A stretch of 64,000 bases of DNA from Haloechinothrix halophila YIM 93223 (GCF_000504245.1 NZ_KI632509.1:2771751-2835750); one strand, 5' to 3'. Positions 36,310 to 45,436 are shown, counted from the stretch's first letter. The notes: generated from the letters alone by a model not told the origin. Made by a program: numbers and translations.

Positions 36310-37179
36310 TCAAGCCGCGAGTGCGACCGGTTCGTGGAACAGCAACTCGATCTCTACGGGGGTCATTCTGCCGAGTCGGCGTTGCCGGCGTCGACGGTGG
36401 TAGGTGCGTTCAATCCAGGTGACGATGGCCAGGCGCAGCTGGTCGCGGGTGGCCCAGCGTTGCCGGTCCAGGACGTTGCGCTGCAGCAGCGCGAAGAAGG
36501 ACTCCATCGCGGCGTTGTCACCGCAGGCTCCGACCCGCCCCATCGACCCGACAAGGCCGTACTCGTGTAAGGCACGGACGAACTTTCGGGACCGAAATTG
36601 ACTGCCTCTGTCGGAGTGGACGATCGTCCCGGCCGGGCTGCGGAGGGCGACGGCGTTGCGCAGCGCGGCTACCGCGAGGGAGGCCTTCATGCGCGAGTCC
36701 ATGGAGTAGCCGACGATCCGGTTGGAGAACACGTCCTTGATCGCACAGAGGTACAGCTTGCCCTCGCCGGTGGGGTGTTCGGTGATGTCGGTCAGCCACA
36801 AGACGTTCGGCGCTGCCGCGGTGAAATCACGCTCGACCAGGTCGTCGTGTACCGGCGGTCCGGCCGTGCGGTTCAGCCCGCGCTTCTTGCTGAAGACCGA
36901 GTAGATCCGCTGCAGCGAACACAACCGGGCCACCCGGTTCTCCCCGGCCACGTGCCCGAGGGCGGCCAGCTCGTCGGCGATGAACCGATACCCGAACGCT
37001 GGATCATCCTCGTGGACGTCGATCGCGGTGTTGATCAAGTGGGCGTCCTCCCAGTCCCGCTGCGAGACGGGGTTGGCACGCCACTTGTAGAACGCCTGCT
37101 TGGAGAACCCAAGCACCCGGCAGGTCACCGCCACGGGGATGTCCTCGGCGGCCAGGTCACGGACCAGCGGGTACATCAT
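36310..37179 (-). CDS. IS3-family transposase OrfB
   Basis: This 289-residue catalytic half of the IS3 transposase has an HTH_21 region near the N-terminus and an rve integrase core. The DDE residues are visible: Asp in WLTDITEHPTGEGK, Asp in VHSDRGSQFRS and Glu in DNAAMESFFALLQ. Its start overlaps the OrfA stop by 4 bp. In this family OrfAB is usually made by -1 frameshifting, and a CCCCAAAA run sits at the overlap. Confidence 0.93.
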   Translation of the reverse strand: MMYPLVRDLAAEDIPVAVTCRVLGFSKQAFYKWRANPVSQRDWEDAHLINTAIDVHEDDPAFGYRFIADELAALGHVAGENRVARLCSLQRIYSVFSKKRGLNRTAGPPVHDDLVERDFTAAAPNVLWLTDITEHPTGEGKLYLCAIKDVFSNRIVGYSMDSRMKASLAVAALRNAVALRSPAGTIVHSDRGSQFRSRKFVRALHEYGLVGSMGRVGACGDNAAMESFFALLQRNVLDRQRWATRDQLRLAIVTWIERTYHRRRRQRRLGRMTPVEIELLFHEPVALAA

Positions 37180-37460
37180 TTTGGGGCGATGTCTTTGGCG
37201 AAGAACGCCGCCGCCCGCCGCAGGATCTCATTCTCCTGCTCCAGGACCCGGTTGCGCTTCTTCAACTCCCGCAACTCGGCCGACTCTTCCTTCGTAGCAC
37301 CGGGACGGACACCGTCCTCGACATCGGCCTGCTGCAACCAGCGGTTCAGACAGGACTCGGAAATCCCGAAGTCCTTGGCGATCTGGCGCATCGGCGCTTC
37401 GCGCTTGCGAGCCACGGCGACGACGTCACGACGGAACTCGGCAGGGAACGGCTTCGGCAT
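37176..37460 (-). CDS. IS3-family transposase OrfA
   Basis: This 94-residue protein from ATG 37460 (MPKPFPAEFRRDVVAVARKR), with GGAAGG nine bases upstream, has a helix-turn-helix (IAKDFGISESCLNRWLQQAD). It ends in a leucine-zipper-like coiled coil (LRELKKRNRVLEQENEILRR). It binds the element ends and combines with OrfB by frameshifting. Confidence 0.9.
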   Translation of the reverse strand: MPKPFPAEFRRDVVAVARKREAPMRQIAKDFGISESCLNRWLQQADVEDGVRPGATKEESAELRELKKRNRVLEQENEILRRAAAFFAKDIAPK

Positions 37461-37721
37461 AGCGATCATCCTTCCAATGAGGACGAATCCTCACAGCTAA
37501 GGAGTCAACCGAACCCGGGGCAGTCCCAATGCTGTTTCCGCAGCGCCGTGATCGGACCAGCCTGGCCGTGGGGATACGCGGTTCACCGACCGCATGCCGG
37601 CCCGTGACCGGTCGGCGGTCAAACGATGCACGCTCGGGAGGATTCGTCGCGGCGCGGGAAGCCGACATTGTCGGTGCCGTAGATCACACTGGGCCATGTC
37701 GATCGCGTGAGGGAGGCCGAT

Positions 37722-38612
37722 GTGGGGACAGAGACATCATTTTTGTGGTTGGAGATTACAGGGCGGTGCCAGTTGGAATGCGGTCACTGCTACGCCGAGA
37801 GTGGTCCGTCCGGCACTCACGGAGTGATGACGGTCTCGGATTGGCTGCGAGTGCTGGATGAGGCAGCGGAGCTCGGTGTGGGGATGGTGCAATTCATCGG
37901 CGGGGAGCCGACGCTGCATCCGGACCTGGTTCAACTGCTCAGGCATGCGGCGGGGCTTGGGTTGGAGATCGAGGTGTTTTCCAACCTGGTGCACGTCACG
38001 TCGTCGCAGTGGGAAGCTTTCGAGCTGCCTGGGGTGCGATTGGCGTGTTCGTACTATTCGGACAGTCCTGTTGAGCATTCGGCGGTGACCGGACGCGTAG
38101 GCAGTCACGCGCGTAGCAGGGCGAACATCGCGGAGGCCGTGCGGCGCTCGATCCCGCTGCGTGTTGGCGTGGTGGACACCTTCGATGGCCAGCGCGTTCA
38201 GGAGGCGGTGGAAGACCTCGCGAGCGTGGGCGTCACCGATGTCGGCTACGACCGGCTACGGCAAGTTGGTCGCGGTGTTCGCGAGGCCGAGCCAGGTGTG
38301 GACCAGTTGTGCGGCAATTGCGCGAATGGCGTGCTGGCTGTCTCCCCCAGTGGAGAGGCATGGCCGTGTGTGTTCTCGCGGTGGCTTCCGGTCGGCAACG
38401 TTCGGGACACATCGTTGTCCGAGATCGTCTCGGGGCCACCGCTCGCGGAAGTCCGTGAACATCTGGATGGTCGGTTCGCCACTGCCGGGATTTGCGTGCC
38501 GGAGATGTGCGACCCGCAGTGTGGGCCTCGATGCGGCCCGGCGTGCATGCCGCAGGGCACCCGGCACCCGTGCTCACCTCGGGGTGGCTGTCGACCGAAC
38601 TACGGCCGGTAG
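37722..38612 (+). CDS. Radical SAM protein with SPASM-like C-terminal Cys cluster
   Basis: This 296-residue protein starts at GTG 37722, close behind GAGGGAGG. The radical SAM cluster motif CQLECGHCY is near residue 16, followed by GGEPTLHPDL near residue 60. The C-terminal region is Cys-rich: LCGNCANGVLAVSPSG, then CDPQCGPRCGPACMPQG and CSPRGGCRPNY, enough for one or two auxiliary clusters. Proteins of this plan modify ribosomal peptides or act as dehydrogenases. I see no convincing precursor peptide between the IS3 element (ending 37527) and this gene; the insertion may have removed upstream genes. It is convergent with the phosphotransferase gene. Confidence 0.85.
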   Translation: MGTETSFLWLEITGRCQLECGHCYAESGPSGTHGVMTVSDWLRVLDEAAELGVGMVQFIGGEPTLHPDLVQLLRHAAGLGLEIEVFSNLVHVTSSQWEAFELPGVRLACSYYSDSPVEHSAVTGRVGSHARSRANIAEAVRRSIPLRVGVVDTFDGQRVQEAVEDLASVGVTDVGYDRLRQVGRGVREAEPGVDQLCGNCANGVLAVSPSGEAWPCVFSRWLPVGNVRDTSLSEIVSGPPLAEVREHLDGRFATAGICVPEMCDPQCGPRCGPACMPQGTRHPCSPRGGCRPNYGR

Positions 38613-39472
38613 CGACGTTCACCGCTCGGCTGGGGCGCGTCGAGCGCGGCGATGTGCTCACGGAGCGGTTGTTCGAGTTCTGGGTAATCCCCGTCTTCGA
38701 TGCGACCTAGCATGCGCGCCGCGACAGCTAGTTGCGCGATGCGACCATCGGGGCCTTCGAGCACATCGGCGAACGTGGAGCGGACCTGGTCCGCCACCGC
38801 CGGTACGAGCAGACTGTGGCAGTACAGGGTGGCGACGTCGGTACCGACGGGCCCCTGGCCCCAGAGTTCCCAATCGAGGATTCCGAGCGTCGGAGACAGC
38901 AGGTTGGCCCAATGCAGGTCACCGTGCACCGTCTCCCAGTGCTGGACACGCAGATCCGCGCCGAATGCCGCCGTGCTGCGCCGGGACACGATCTGTTGAT
39001 CGGCGTCGATGCGGCCGGTGGGTGTGTTCCGGAGCTTCTCGAGGTTCGCCCGTAGCTGTGCCCACCACCTTTCCGACAGGTGTACTGGGCGGTGCAGCAC
39101 GTCGGTGGTCGACACCGGCTCGCCGGGGAGCAAAGTGAACAACTCGGCCCGTTGCCGTCTTCCATCGTCGTCCCACTCACACACATCGAGCAGTTCCGGT
39201 TTGGCGATGCCGGTCAGCGCGTTGGCGTCGGCATTCCCCGTCCAGCCATCTCCACTTGCCCACTGCGGATAGTCGGACACGACGCGCAACCAGCACCACG
39301 CGCCTGCCCGCGATACCCGTACGCCGATGCTGCGCAACCGCCACCCGAACACGGGTTCGCCAGCCACAGCCACACTGAAGTGACGAGCTGCTTGTGCGAG
39401 GTTGGCTCGCATCCACTCAGCGAACCTCTCGTCCGAGACTTCCATCTCCAGCACGGGCAATTCCTCGCTCAT
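38600..39472 (-). CDS. Aminoglycoside-phosphotransferase-like (APH) family protein
   Basis: This 290-residue APH-fold kinase-like protein has the catalytic loop HGDLHWANLL near residue 190 and the metal-binding ILDWELWG near residue 205. The N-terminal lobe is unusual, with WLRVVSDYPQWASGDGWTGN and no obvious P-loop. The substrate is unknown; the family phosphorylates antibiotics and small molecules. It starts 4 bp after the ATPase gene stop, so the two are co-expressed. Its last bases overlap the end of the radical SAM gene. A decayed copy of the pair lies at 48151-48725. Confidence 0.83.
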   Translation of the reverse strand: MSEELPVLEMEVSDERFAEWMRANLAQAARHFSVAVAGEPVFGWRLRSIGVRVSRAGAWCWLRVVSDYPQWASGDGWTGNADANALTGIAKPELLDVCEWDDDGRRQRAELFTLLPGEPVSTTDVLHRPVHLSERWWAQLRANLEKLRNTPTGRIDADQQIVSRRSTAAFGADLRVQHWETVHGDLHWANLLSPTLGILDWELWGQGPVGTDVATLYCHSLLVPAVADQVRSTFADVLEGPDGRIAQLAVAARMLGRIEDGDYPELEQPLREHIAALDAPQPSGERRYRP

Positions 39473-39476
39473 CCCG

Positions 39477-40268
39477 TCAGGCTTCGTCCTCGTCGAGCAG
39501 ATGCCGCAGGTACCGCTGAGGGGAGGCGAGGAAATCCCTGGTCAGCCGGACTGGTAGTGCGTGGTCGTAGTCCGTTGGTGAGATTTCGCCGTCGTCGTCG
39601 ATCTCATAGATCGTGGCGCCCGGCAACGCGAGTAGGATCGGCGAGTGCGTGGCCGCGACGACCTGGCAGCCTTGCTCAACCAGCTCGGCCAGACGAGCGA
39701 GTAAGGCCATGCAGCCGCGCACCGACAGCGCCGCCTCAGGCTCGTCCAGCACGTACAGCCCGTTGGGCCGGAACCGGTGGATCACGAGATCAAGAAACGA
39801 CTCACCGTGCGAGCGTTCGTGCGGTGAGATACCACCGTAGGCGGGCAGTAACGGGCCCGCGACCCCGTCGTCGTCCAAGCGCTCGATCTCGGTGGCCACG
39901 TTGTAGAAGGACTCCGCGCGCAAGAAAAACCCCGAACGCGGTTTGCGGCCCTCCCAGCTCAGCACCAGTTGATCGCCCAGTGAAGACTCGGAGGCCCGCG
40001 TCGCGAAGCGGAAGTGTTGGCTGCCGCCCTCCGGGTTGAACCCAGCGGCCACCGCGATTGCCTCGACGAGGGTGGACTTGCCGCTACCGTTCTCTCCCAC
40101 CAGGAAGGTCACCCCGGACGCCAGCGATAGCCCGTCAGAGTGCATCAGCCCCGCGACCGCAGGCAAAGTGAACGGGTACCGCCCCGTGTCGGCCTCGGCA
40201 TCGAGCCGCACATGACGCACGAACCGCGCCGCGGCGGTCTCCGACGCGGGCGTTCCAGCTCGGTTCAT
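39477..40268 (-). CDS. ABC/SMC-type AAA ATPase
   Basis: This is a 263-residue soluble ATPase. Walker A is LVGENGSGKSTLVEAI near residue 57, the signature-like segment is HERSHGESFLDLVIHR near residue 150, Walker B is LYVLDEPEAAL near residue 173 and the switch His is in VVAATHSPILLAL near residue 203. There are no membrane segments, so it is not a classic transporter by itself. It resembles predicted AAA_21-type ATPases often paired with effector genes. It forms a two-gene operon with the APH-like gene. Role unknown. Confidence 0.87.
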   Translation of the reverse strand: MNRAGTPASETAAARFVRHVRLDAEADTGRYPFTLPAVAGLMHSDGLSLASGVTFLVGENGSGKSTLVEAIAVAAGFNPEGGSQHFRFATRASESSLGDQLVLSWEGRKPRSGFFLRAESFYNVATEIERLDDDGVAGPLLPAYGGISPHERSHGESFLDLVIHRFRPNGLYVLDEPEAALSVRGCMALLARLAELVEQGCQVVAATHSPILLALPGATIYEIDDDGEISPTDYDHALPVRLTRDFLASPQRYLRHLLDEDEA

Positions 40269-40452
40269 CGCACACCTCGATCCATAACAGCAGTGTAGAG
40301 AACGGCCTACCCAACGGCCGTGAGGAATTGGGGACCTCTCGGCACTTCCCTGGCAAGGTCGTCATACTCCCAGCGCAAACGGCGAAACGAACTGCGCGGT
40401 GAGGTATCGAACTGGTGGCATAGCACCCGCCGTTGGGCCCTACCTGGCCCAC

Positions 40453-41690
40453 CTACTCAACCAGCTCGGGGATGTCGACCACCGCAAGCCACACAACGGT
40501 GGCGCTCGATGTAGTGATGCATTCCTCGGCGCCAGTGATTGATGAGCCATGGGCACACACTCCGCGCGTACATCCGGTTCCGTTATGCCTTGGGTGACCC
40601 GGTTGGACGGCCGGAATCGCCGGAGCTAGTATCCCCGGATATGGAGTCGATATCCCCGGTTCGGGGATTCCTCCCACCGGTGCGGGGCCAAGTCCCCCTC
40701 GGACACACGCACTAACCCTACGGGCCGGGCGGATGGCAACATCTACCTGGCCCGTAGGTGCGTTATAGGTCATTTCCAGGCGAAGCGCTTCGTAGAGCTT
40801 TTCCAGCTTCTCGGGTTTCGCGTCGTTGAGTGCTTCTCCGACGTCGCCGAGTGAGTCGATCATCGCGTACACCTCGGCGTCGGTGAGCGCGTCTGGCGCG
40901 GGTGTTCCGTCGAGTTCCGCTCGCGCTGCCGCGCGCTGTGACTGAGCCTCGTTGATCGCTTCGACGAAGGCTGCCGGGTCCGCGCCTGCTTCAATGGCTG
41001 CTTGGAGTCGGCGCAGTCGTGTCTCAGCGGTATCGAGCCGCCTTTTTGCCGCGTCTCGCGCACTGTGCGCGTTGCCGCCTTGATGCTGGGACGCGACGAG
41101 CGCGGCAACGGTCTGATCGATGTGCTCTGGCGCGAACAGCTCACCGAGCCATTGGTTGAGCGGGCCGATCACTGCTGCTTCGGGCAGATAGACGTTCTTC
41201 GGGTGATCGTTCAAAGCGGGTGACCCTGGTACGAGCGAACGCGCCGAGCACCGGTAGTAGATCCGCTTCTCCCGCGGCGTGCCTTCCATACGCCGAGCGC
41301 AGTACCCGCACCGCACACGGCCGCGTAGCCGATAGACGCGCTTCGTCTTTTTGGGTCCGCGTTCCAGCTTCCGGCTCGCCGCCAACCCACCAGCAGCACG
41401 CGAACGACGCAATAGCTGCGCTTCGGTGAAGTCTTCGACTTCGATGATCTTCGGGTGTGCGGGTTTGCGGGAGCGCATGATCCGGTCGGGTGTGGCTCGG
41501 CGGAACCGGATGACGTGTCCGGCGGCGACGTCATCGGGGTCGAGCAGGGTTTCGTGCTTGGCCCACCGTCCGAAGAACGCATATCCGGTGTAGCGCGGGT
41601 TCTCCAGGATCGCGCGGACGGTGCTGCCTTGCCAGCCGTCCGCGATGCGGTGCCGGTTCTGGTCTGGCCGTCGCGCAGAGGGACAGGTTG
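40453..41690 (-). pseudogene. Serine recombinase 3, N-terminally truncated
   Basis: The frame is open from about 41690 to 40453. It begins inside the recombinase domain (CPSARRPDQNRHRIADGWQG, then AILENPRYTGYAFFGRW) and continues through a zinc ribbon (RVRCGYCARRMEG, then IYYRCSARS) and a coiled coil. The resolvase catalytic domain is missing, so it is dead. It belongs to a different subgroup from recombinases 1 and 2. Its last ~85 codons read through att-like repeat R3; the true protein probably ended near 40740. Confidence 0.8.
40598..40706. repeat. att-like repeat copy 3 (R3)
   Basis: Third copy of the ~105 bp repeat, at the 3' end of truncated recombinase 3. It keeps the invariant core ATGGAGTCGATATCCCCGGT and the hairpin. 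Left-side similarity to R2 begins at 40571. It marks the right boundary of element 2 in the tandem model. Confidence 0.6.
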
Positions 41691-41729
41691 GATAGCGACA
41701 TCGGCAACGTGGGCCTCGGGTTCGTATTG

Positions 41730-41879
41730 GACCTGGGGCCCACAGTCGTGTAGAGGCTCGACAGGAGCCCGGCTTCTGCCTCGGCTACGCGCCAGGTGGC
41801 TGACTCACGCGAACGCTTCCCGGCATGGCCGTCATGCTGCGAGGCCACCAACGCGCTTGCGGTTCGGTCCAGCGCGAAC
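41730..41879 (-). pseudogene. Fragment of a further serine recombinase
   Basis: The minus strand encodes ALVASQHDGHAGKRSRESAT followed by WRVAEAEAGLL. This aligns with the ALVASQHQGGNAHSARDAAK region of the coiled coil of recombinase 3. It is therefore a shard of a related recombinase, cut on one side by IS256 copy 2 and joined on the other to the truncated start of recombinase 3. Confidence 0.5.
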
Positions 41880-43386
41880 GGGGGTGCAAGATCTTTTGTG
41901 GAAGTGGGCGGGCCATGATCATCGGTGGGCCGGAGGGTCCGGGCCGGTGGAAGGGAACGCTACGTGACGACGGACAAGGCGCAGGATGCGGTCGAGGGCT
42001 CGGCGGCGGAGGAGGCTTCGCGGCGGTTGGCGGAGCTGGTCTCGCCGGAGGGTATTGATCGGATTCTGGCTGACGCGAAAGCGTCGGGGACGCCGTTGGA
42101 TGGCCCGGACGGCATTCTGAATCAGATGAGTAAGGCGGTGATCGAGCGGGCGTTGGGCGCGGAGATGCATGAGCATCTCGGGTACGCGAAACACGACGCT
42201 GCGGGACGCGGAACGGGCAATTCCCGCAACGGGTATTCGGCGAAGACGGTCACCACCAACACCGGTAAGGTCCAGATCGAGGTTCCGCGGGACCGCACGG
42301 GCGGGTTTGAACCGCGGATCGTGAAGAAGCATCAGCGTCGGCTCGGCCAGATCGATGACATGATCTTGTCGCTGTATGCGAAAGGGATGACCACCCGCGA
42401 TATCAAGGATCATTTGCTCGAGGTGTATGGCGCCGAGGCGAGCCACGAGCTGATTTCGAATGTGACCGATGTGGTGCATGACGAGATCAAGACGTGGCAG
42501 AACCGTCCGCTGGACCAGGTGTATGTGATCGCCTACATCGACGCGCTGGTGGTCAAGATCCGCACCAACGGGGTGGTGATCAACCGGCCGGCCTACATCG
42601 TCACCGGTGTCGACGTCGACGGGTTCAAGCACGTGCTGGGTGTGTGGATCGGCCCCACCGAGGGGGAGAGCAAGGCCCACTGGCTAGCGGTACTGACCGA
42701 GGTGAAGAACCGCGGCGTGGAAGACGTACTGATCGTGTGCTGCGACGGGCTGACCGGACTGCCGGACGCGATCCGCACTGTGTGGCCGAAAGCCGAGGTG
42801 CAAACCTGCGTGATTCATTTGATCCGGAATTCGATGAAATACGTGTCCTATTCCGACCGCAAGAAGGTTGCCGCCGCGTTGAAACCGATCTACACGGCCG
42901 TCAACGCCGAAGCCGCCGAGATAGCGCTGGAGCATCTCCGTAAAGAGTGGGGCACGAAATACCCAGGCATGCTCGCCGCGTGGGATCGCGCCTGGGAAGA
43001 CTTCACTCCGTTCCTCAAATACCCGAAAGAAATACGAAAAGTGGTGTATACCACTAACGCGATCGAATCATTGAATTTTCAACTGCGGAAAATCATGAAA
43101 AACAGAGGACATTTCACCACCGAGGACGCCGCGATGAAGCTGCTTTATCTCGGCATCCGACACGTCACCGGACGCTACATCGACGGTGACGGTCATGTTC
43201 GCGCCAAGGGCGAACGCGGCACCGGCACTTACGGGTGGAAAGCCGCGCTCAACCACTTCGCCGTCCTCTTCGGCGACCGGCTCGTCCTCTAACGCGCCGT
43301 CACACACAGTGACGGATTCGACCACTCATCAAAAGCAACGAAAAGGATAAACAGGCCCAAACATCCACAAAAATCTTGACACGCTG
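41880..43386. mobile_element. IS256-family insertion sequence, copy 2 (1507 bp)
   Basis: Same length, same ends and same transposase as the copy at 14242-15748. It is flanked by the 8 bp duplication GCGCGAAC (41872-41879 and 43387-43394). It is inserted in remnant DNA between a recombinase fragment and a TPR-type gene fragment. Confidence 0.93.
41964..43292 (+). CDS. IS256-family (mutator-type) transposase, copy 2
   Basis: This 442-residue transposase starts at GTG 41964. It is identical to the transposase at 14326-15654, with the same catalytic Asp, Asp and Glu in AYIDALVVKIR, CCDGLTGLPDAI and TTNAIESLNFQLRK. Two identical copies 27 kb apart can also serve as substrates for homologous recombination that would delete the DNA between them. 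Confidence 0.95.
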   Translation: MTTDKAQDAVEGSAAEEASRRLAELVSPEGIDRILADAKASGTPLDGPDGILNQMSKAVIERALGAEMHEHLGYAKHDAAGRGTGNSRNGYSAKTVTTNTGKVQIEVPRDRTGGFEPRIVKKHQRRLGQIDDMILSLYAKGMTTRDIKDHLLEVYGAEASHELISNVTDVVHDEIKTWQNRPLDQVYVIAYIDALVVKIRTNGVVINRPAYIVTGVDVDGFKHVLGVWIGPTEGESKAHWLAVLTEVKNRGVEDVLIVCCDGLTGLPDAIRTVWPKAEVQTCVIHLIRNSMKYVSYSDRKKVAAALKPIYTAVNAEAAEIALEHLRKEWGTKYPGMLAAWDRAWEDFTPFLKYPKEIRKVVYTTNAIESLNFQLRKIMKNRGHFTTEDAAMKLLYLGIRHVTGRYIDGDGHVRAKGERGTGTYGWKAALNHFAVLFGDRLVL

Positions 43387-43394
43387 GCGCGAAC

Positions 43395-43790
43395 TGGCCG
43401 ACCGCTCCGGCAACATCACGAAAACCGCCAAAGCAGCGGCGCGCGAAGCGGGCTCACCCCACCTACTGGCCTACGCAACCGCTCAGCAGGCGATTGTGCT
43501 TCTCGACCTCGGTGAAACCACGGCTGGCTGTCGAGCACTTGCCGCTGCTCGCGGTATTGCGCGTTCGACGAGCCCAATGTTCTGCTGCCCAACGACCCGG
43601 TAGACCCCGCGTTGCCGTCTGTTCCTCGTTGGCGCTCACCTAGACCAATGGCGCGGCCACACGCTCGCCCGCCTCGGCGAAGCGGAGGCGGTTCACCAGG
43701 TCACGGTCGCACTCCCCCGAAGGTGCCGCTTGTCTAGCGAACCGCTGTCAGCTGCCGAGGTCGAGACACTGATGGCGTTCGTGTTGTAGG
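43395..43790 (+). pseudogene. TPR-region remnant of a regulator (XRE-type)
   Basis: Right of the IS256 element the plus strand encodes ELADRSGNITKTAKAAAREA followed by AYATAQQAIVLLDLGETTAG. After a frame change comes WRGHTLARLGEAEAVHQVTV, then a stop near 43787. This is the tetratricopeptide end of Streptomyces-style XRE regulators, broken by a frameshift and without its helix-turn-helix domain. Confidence 0.5.
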
Positions 43791-44046
43791 TGTTGTCCGC
43801 GTGATGCGCCAACACCGCAGTGGTTCGGACCGCCATGTCCGAGTGCCGCGTGGGGTAGAAACGTGCGGCGAACGCATCCAGGTTGTCCTCGGAGTCATAC
43901 CAACTCGACACAGGTTCGAGGTTCTCGTCTCTGCCCGTTGCAGGCACGACCACGCGTCCGCCCCGCAGTTCAACAACTGCGTACTCCAACACGTGGAGGC
44001 CACCAATCTGTATACGCGAACAAGCTGCTGTAGATCTGTAACGCAA
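43785..44046 (-). pseudogene. Possible HIRAN-like domain fragment
   Basis: A minus-strand frame contains RGGRVVVPATGRDENLEPVS, FAARFYPTRHSDMAVRTTAV and AHHADNTYNTNAISV. The last part recalls the DNPYDPNAI pattern of HIRAN domains. It loses similarity and has no defined end, so I treat it as a remnant. Low confidence. Confidence 0.3.
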
Positions 44047-44083
44047 TGAACAGTGCCGGACACACCCCTAGTAGGGCTCCAAC

Positions 44084-44638
44084 ATGAAGGGCGAACCGTT
44101 GTCCTCAGAAATGAAGCGGCTGGAAGTGCTGTTCGACACCCATGCAGGCGCAGTACACCTCTACGCCTCTCGGCTGGTCAACAACGACGCCGAGGACGTG
44201 GTCGCCGAGGTTTTCCTCACCGCGTGGCGCAGGATCGAAGAGCTGCCGGACGAGCCTTTGCCATGGCTACTCGCGACCACGCGCAGAGTCGCGGCCAATA
44301 TGCGACGCACACAGCGACGCCGCACTGCGCTGTACGATCGGCTCCAAGGCCAGCCGCAGCACCCAACAGAAGGCCTAAGTACCGACTCCAGCGAAGACCC
44401 GCTTGCTGGGTTGGTCCACCAGGCCCTCCGGAGGCTGCCCGATGCCGACCGGGAGGCGCTGATCCTCACCGCCTGGCTCGACCTCACGCCTGCCGAGGCG
44501 AGTTACGTCGCAGGGTGTAGTGCCACCACATTCCGCGTCCGGTTACACCGAGCCCGCAAACGGTTCCGCGCCCTCATGCATCAGCTGAACGTGCCAGCGA
44601 ACGCACACGACAAGCATCCGGAGGGGCATCGTCGATGA
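44084..44638 (+). CDS. ECF-type RNA polymerase sigma factor
   Basis: This 184-residue sigma-70 family protein shows region 2 in FDTHAGAVHLYASRLVNNDA and AEVFLTAWRRIEELPDEPLP. Region 4 is near residue 115 (LRRLPDADREALILTAWLDL, then VAGCSATTFRVRLHRARKRF). There is no sigma region 3, as in ECF factors. Start is ATG 44084 without a clear ribosome binding site, possibly leaderless. It is coupled to the next gene by a 4 bp overlap, the usual arrangement with a membrane-bound regulator. Confidence 0.88.
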   Translation: MKGEPLSSEMKRLEVLFDTHAGAVHLYASRLVNNDAEDVVAEVFLTAWRRIEELPDEPLPWLLATTRRVAANMRRTQRRRTALYDRLQGQPQHPTEGLSTDSSEDPLAGLVHQALRRLPDADREALILTAWLDLTPAEASYVAGCSATTFRVRLHRARKRFRALMHQLNVPANAHDKHPEGHRR

Positions 44639-45333
44639 ACACCAAAGACCCGATGGACCTGCTCGCCGACGCCCGCCCAACAAACATGGGCTCGTGGCCA
44701 GCCTCACCGCGAGGGGAGGCGGTTCGCGCAGCGGTGTTGCAGCGAGTCGCCGACGGCGACAAGCCAGCAGACACCACCGATCCGTGGATCGACCGGTGGC
44801 GTCGCTCCAGACGTCTGCGTGTCGTCGGCGTGGCCGCGGCCGTAGTCGTGGTCGCGGTCGCCGGGGCGCTCGCAGTCACCCAGCTCGTCGGAGGGGACAG
44901 CGCTGTTAACCAGGCGACCGGACAGACCCAACCGCTCTCGCCGTCGTACGGCTTCGACGTCACACACCTGCCAACCCTGCTAGAGCACGCCGACGGTGCC
45001 TTCGTCGGTGATGTCGAAGCGCTGCTCTCGGACAACGAGGACGACCAGACCCGCAGCTACCGAGTTCGCGTCGTGGAGCGGATCATCGGCGACCTCCCGG
45101 TAGACATGACCGTGCGGCAGAACGGGTACGTAGACGACAACGGCATCACACATCAACTTCCCGACCAGACAATGCTTCAGGAAAAGCAGCGATACCTGCT
45201 AGTAATCGGTGATGTCGACAGTGAACCGATCGTGATGGCCGGCCCGCTCGCCACCCAGCCGGTCCCCAACGCCGAGCGACAAGCCGAGCTCGTCGCTCGC
45301 TACAGAGACGCCGCATCACGACCGTCTCAATAG
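44635..45333 (+). CDS. Single-pass membrane protein, likely partner of the ECF sigma factor
   Basis: This 232-residue protein has a cytoplasmic N-terminal ~58 residues, one transmembrane helix (VVGVAAAVVVVAVAGALAV) near residues 62-80, and an extracytoplasmic domain of ~150 residues. The extracytoplasmic part contains HADGAFVGDVEALLSDNEDD and VVERIIGDLPVDMTVRQNGY. It has no zinc-binding anti-sigma motif (HxxxCxxC). Position and topology suggest an anti-sigma or sensor role; that is inference. Confidence 0.75.
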   Translation: MNTKDPMDLLADARPTNMGSWPASPRGEAVRAAVLQRVADGDKPADTTDPWIDRWRRSRRLRVVGVAAAVVVVAVAGALAVTQLVGGDSAVNQATGQTQPLSPSYGFDVTHLPTLLEHADGAFVGDVEALLSDNEDDQTRSYRVRVVERIIGDLPVDMTVRQNGYVDDNGITHQLPDQTMLQEKQRYLLVIGDVDSEPIVMAGPLATQPVPNAERQAELVARYRDAASRPSQ

Positions 45334-45436
45334 CGGCCATACCGATTTCGGTCAAAATACTCACTCCCCAAGTCTGGTGATCTTTCCTCGGTATGCGGTA
45401 TAAATTCGCGTACTGGGTCAAATCAGAAAGAGGGGG

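Larger units (their letters stand above)
36270..37527. mobile_element. IS3-family insertion sequence
   Basis: About 1258 bp, with inverted ends GGGACTGCCCTGACTTCGGT (left) and, on the complement of the right end, GGGACTGCCCCGGGTTCGGT; both continue TTGACTC. AAT occurs on both sides (36267-36269 and 37528-37530) as a 3 bp target duplication. If the family's usual TG...CA termini apply, each end moves out by one base. Both transposase frames are intact. Confidence 0.85.

Noticed and set aside
36598-37500. 300-residue plus frame across the IS3 element
   Set aside because: Antisense shadow of OrfB/OrfA.
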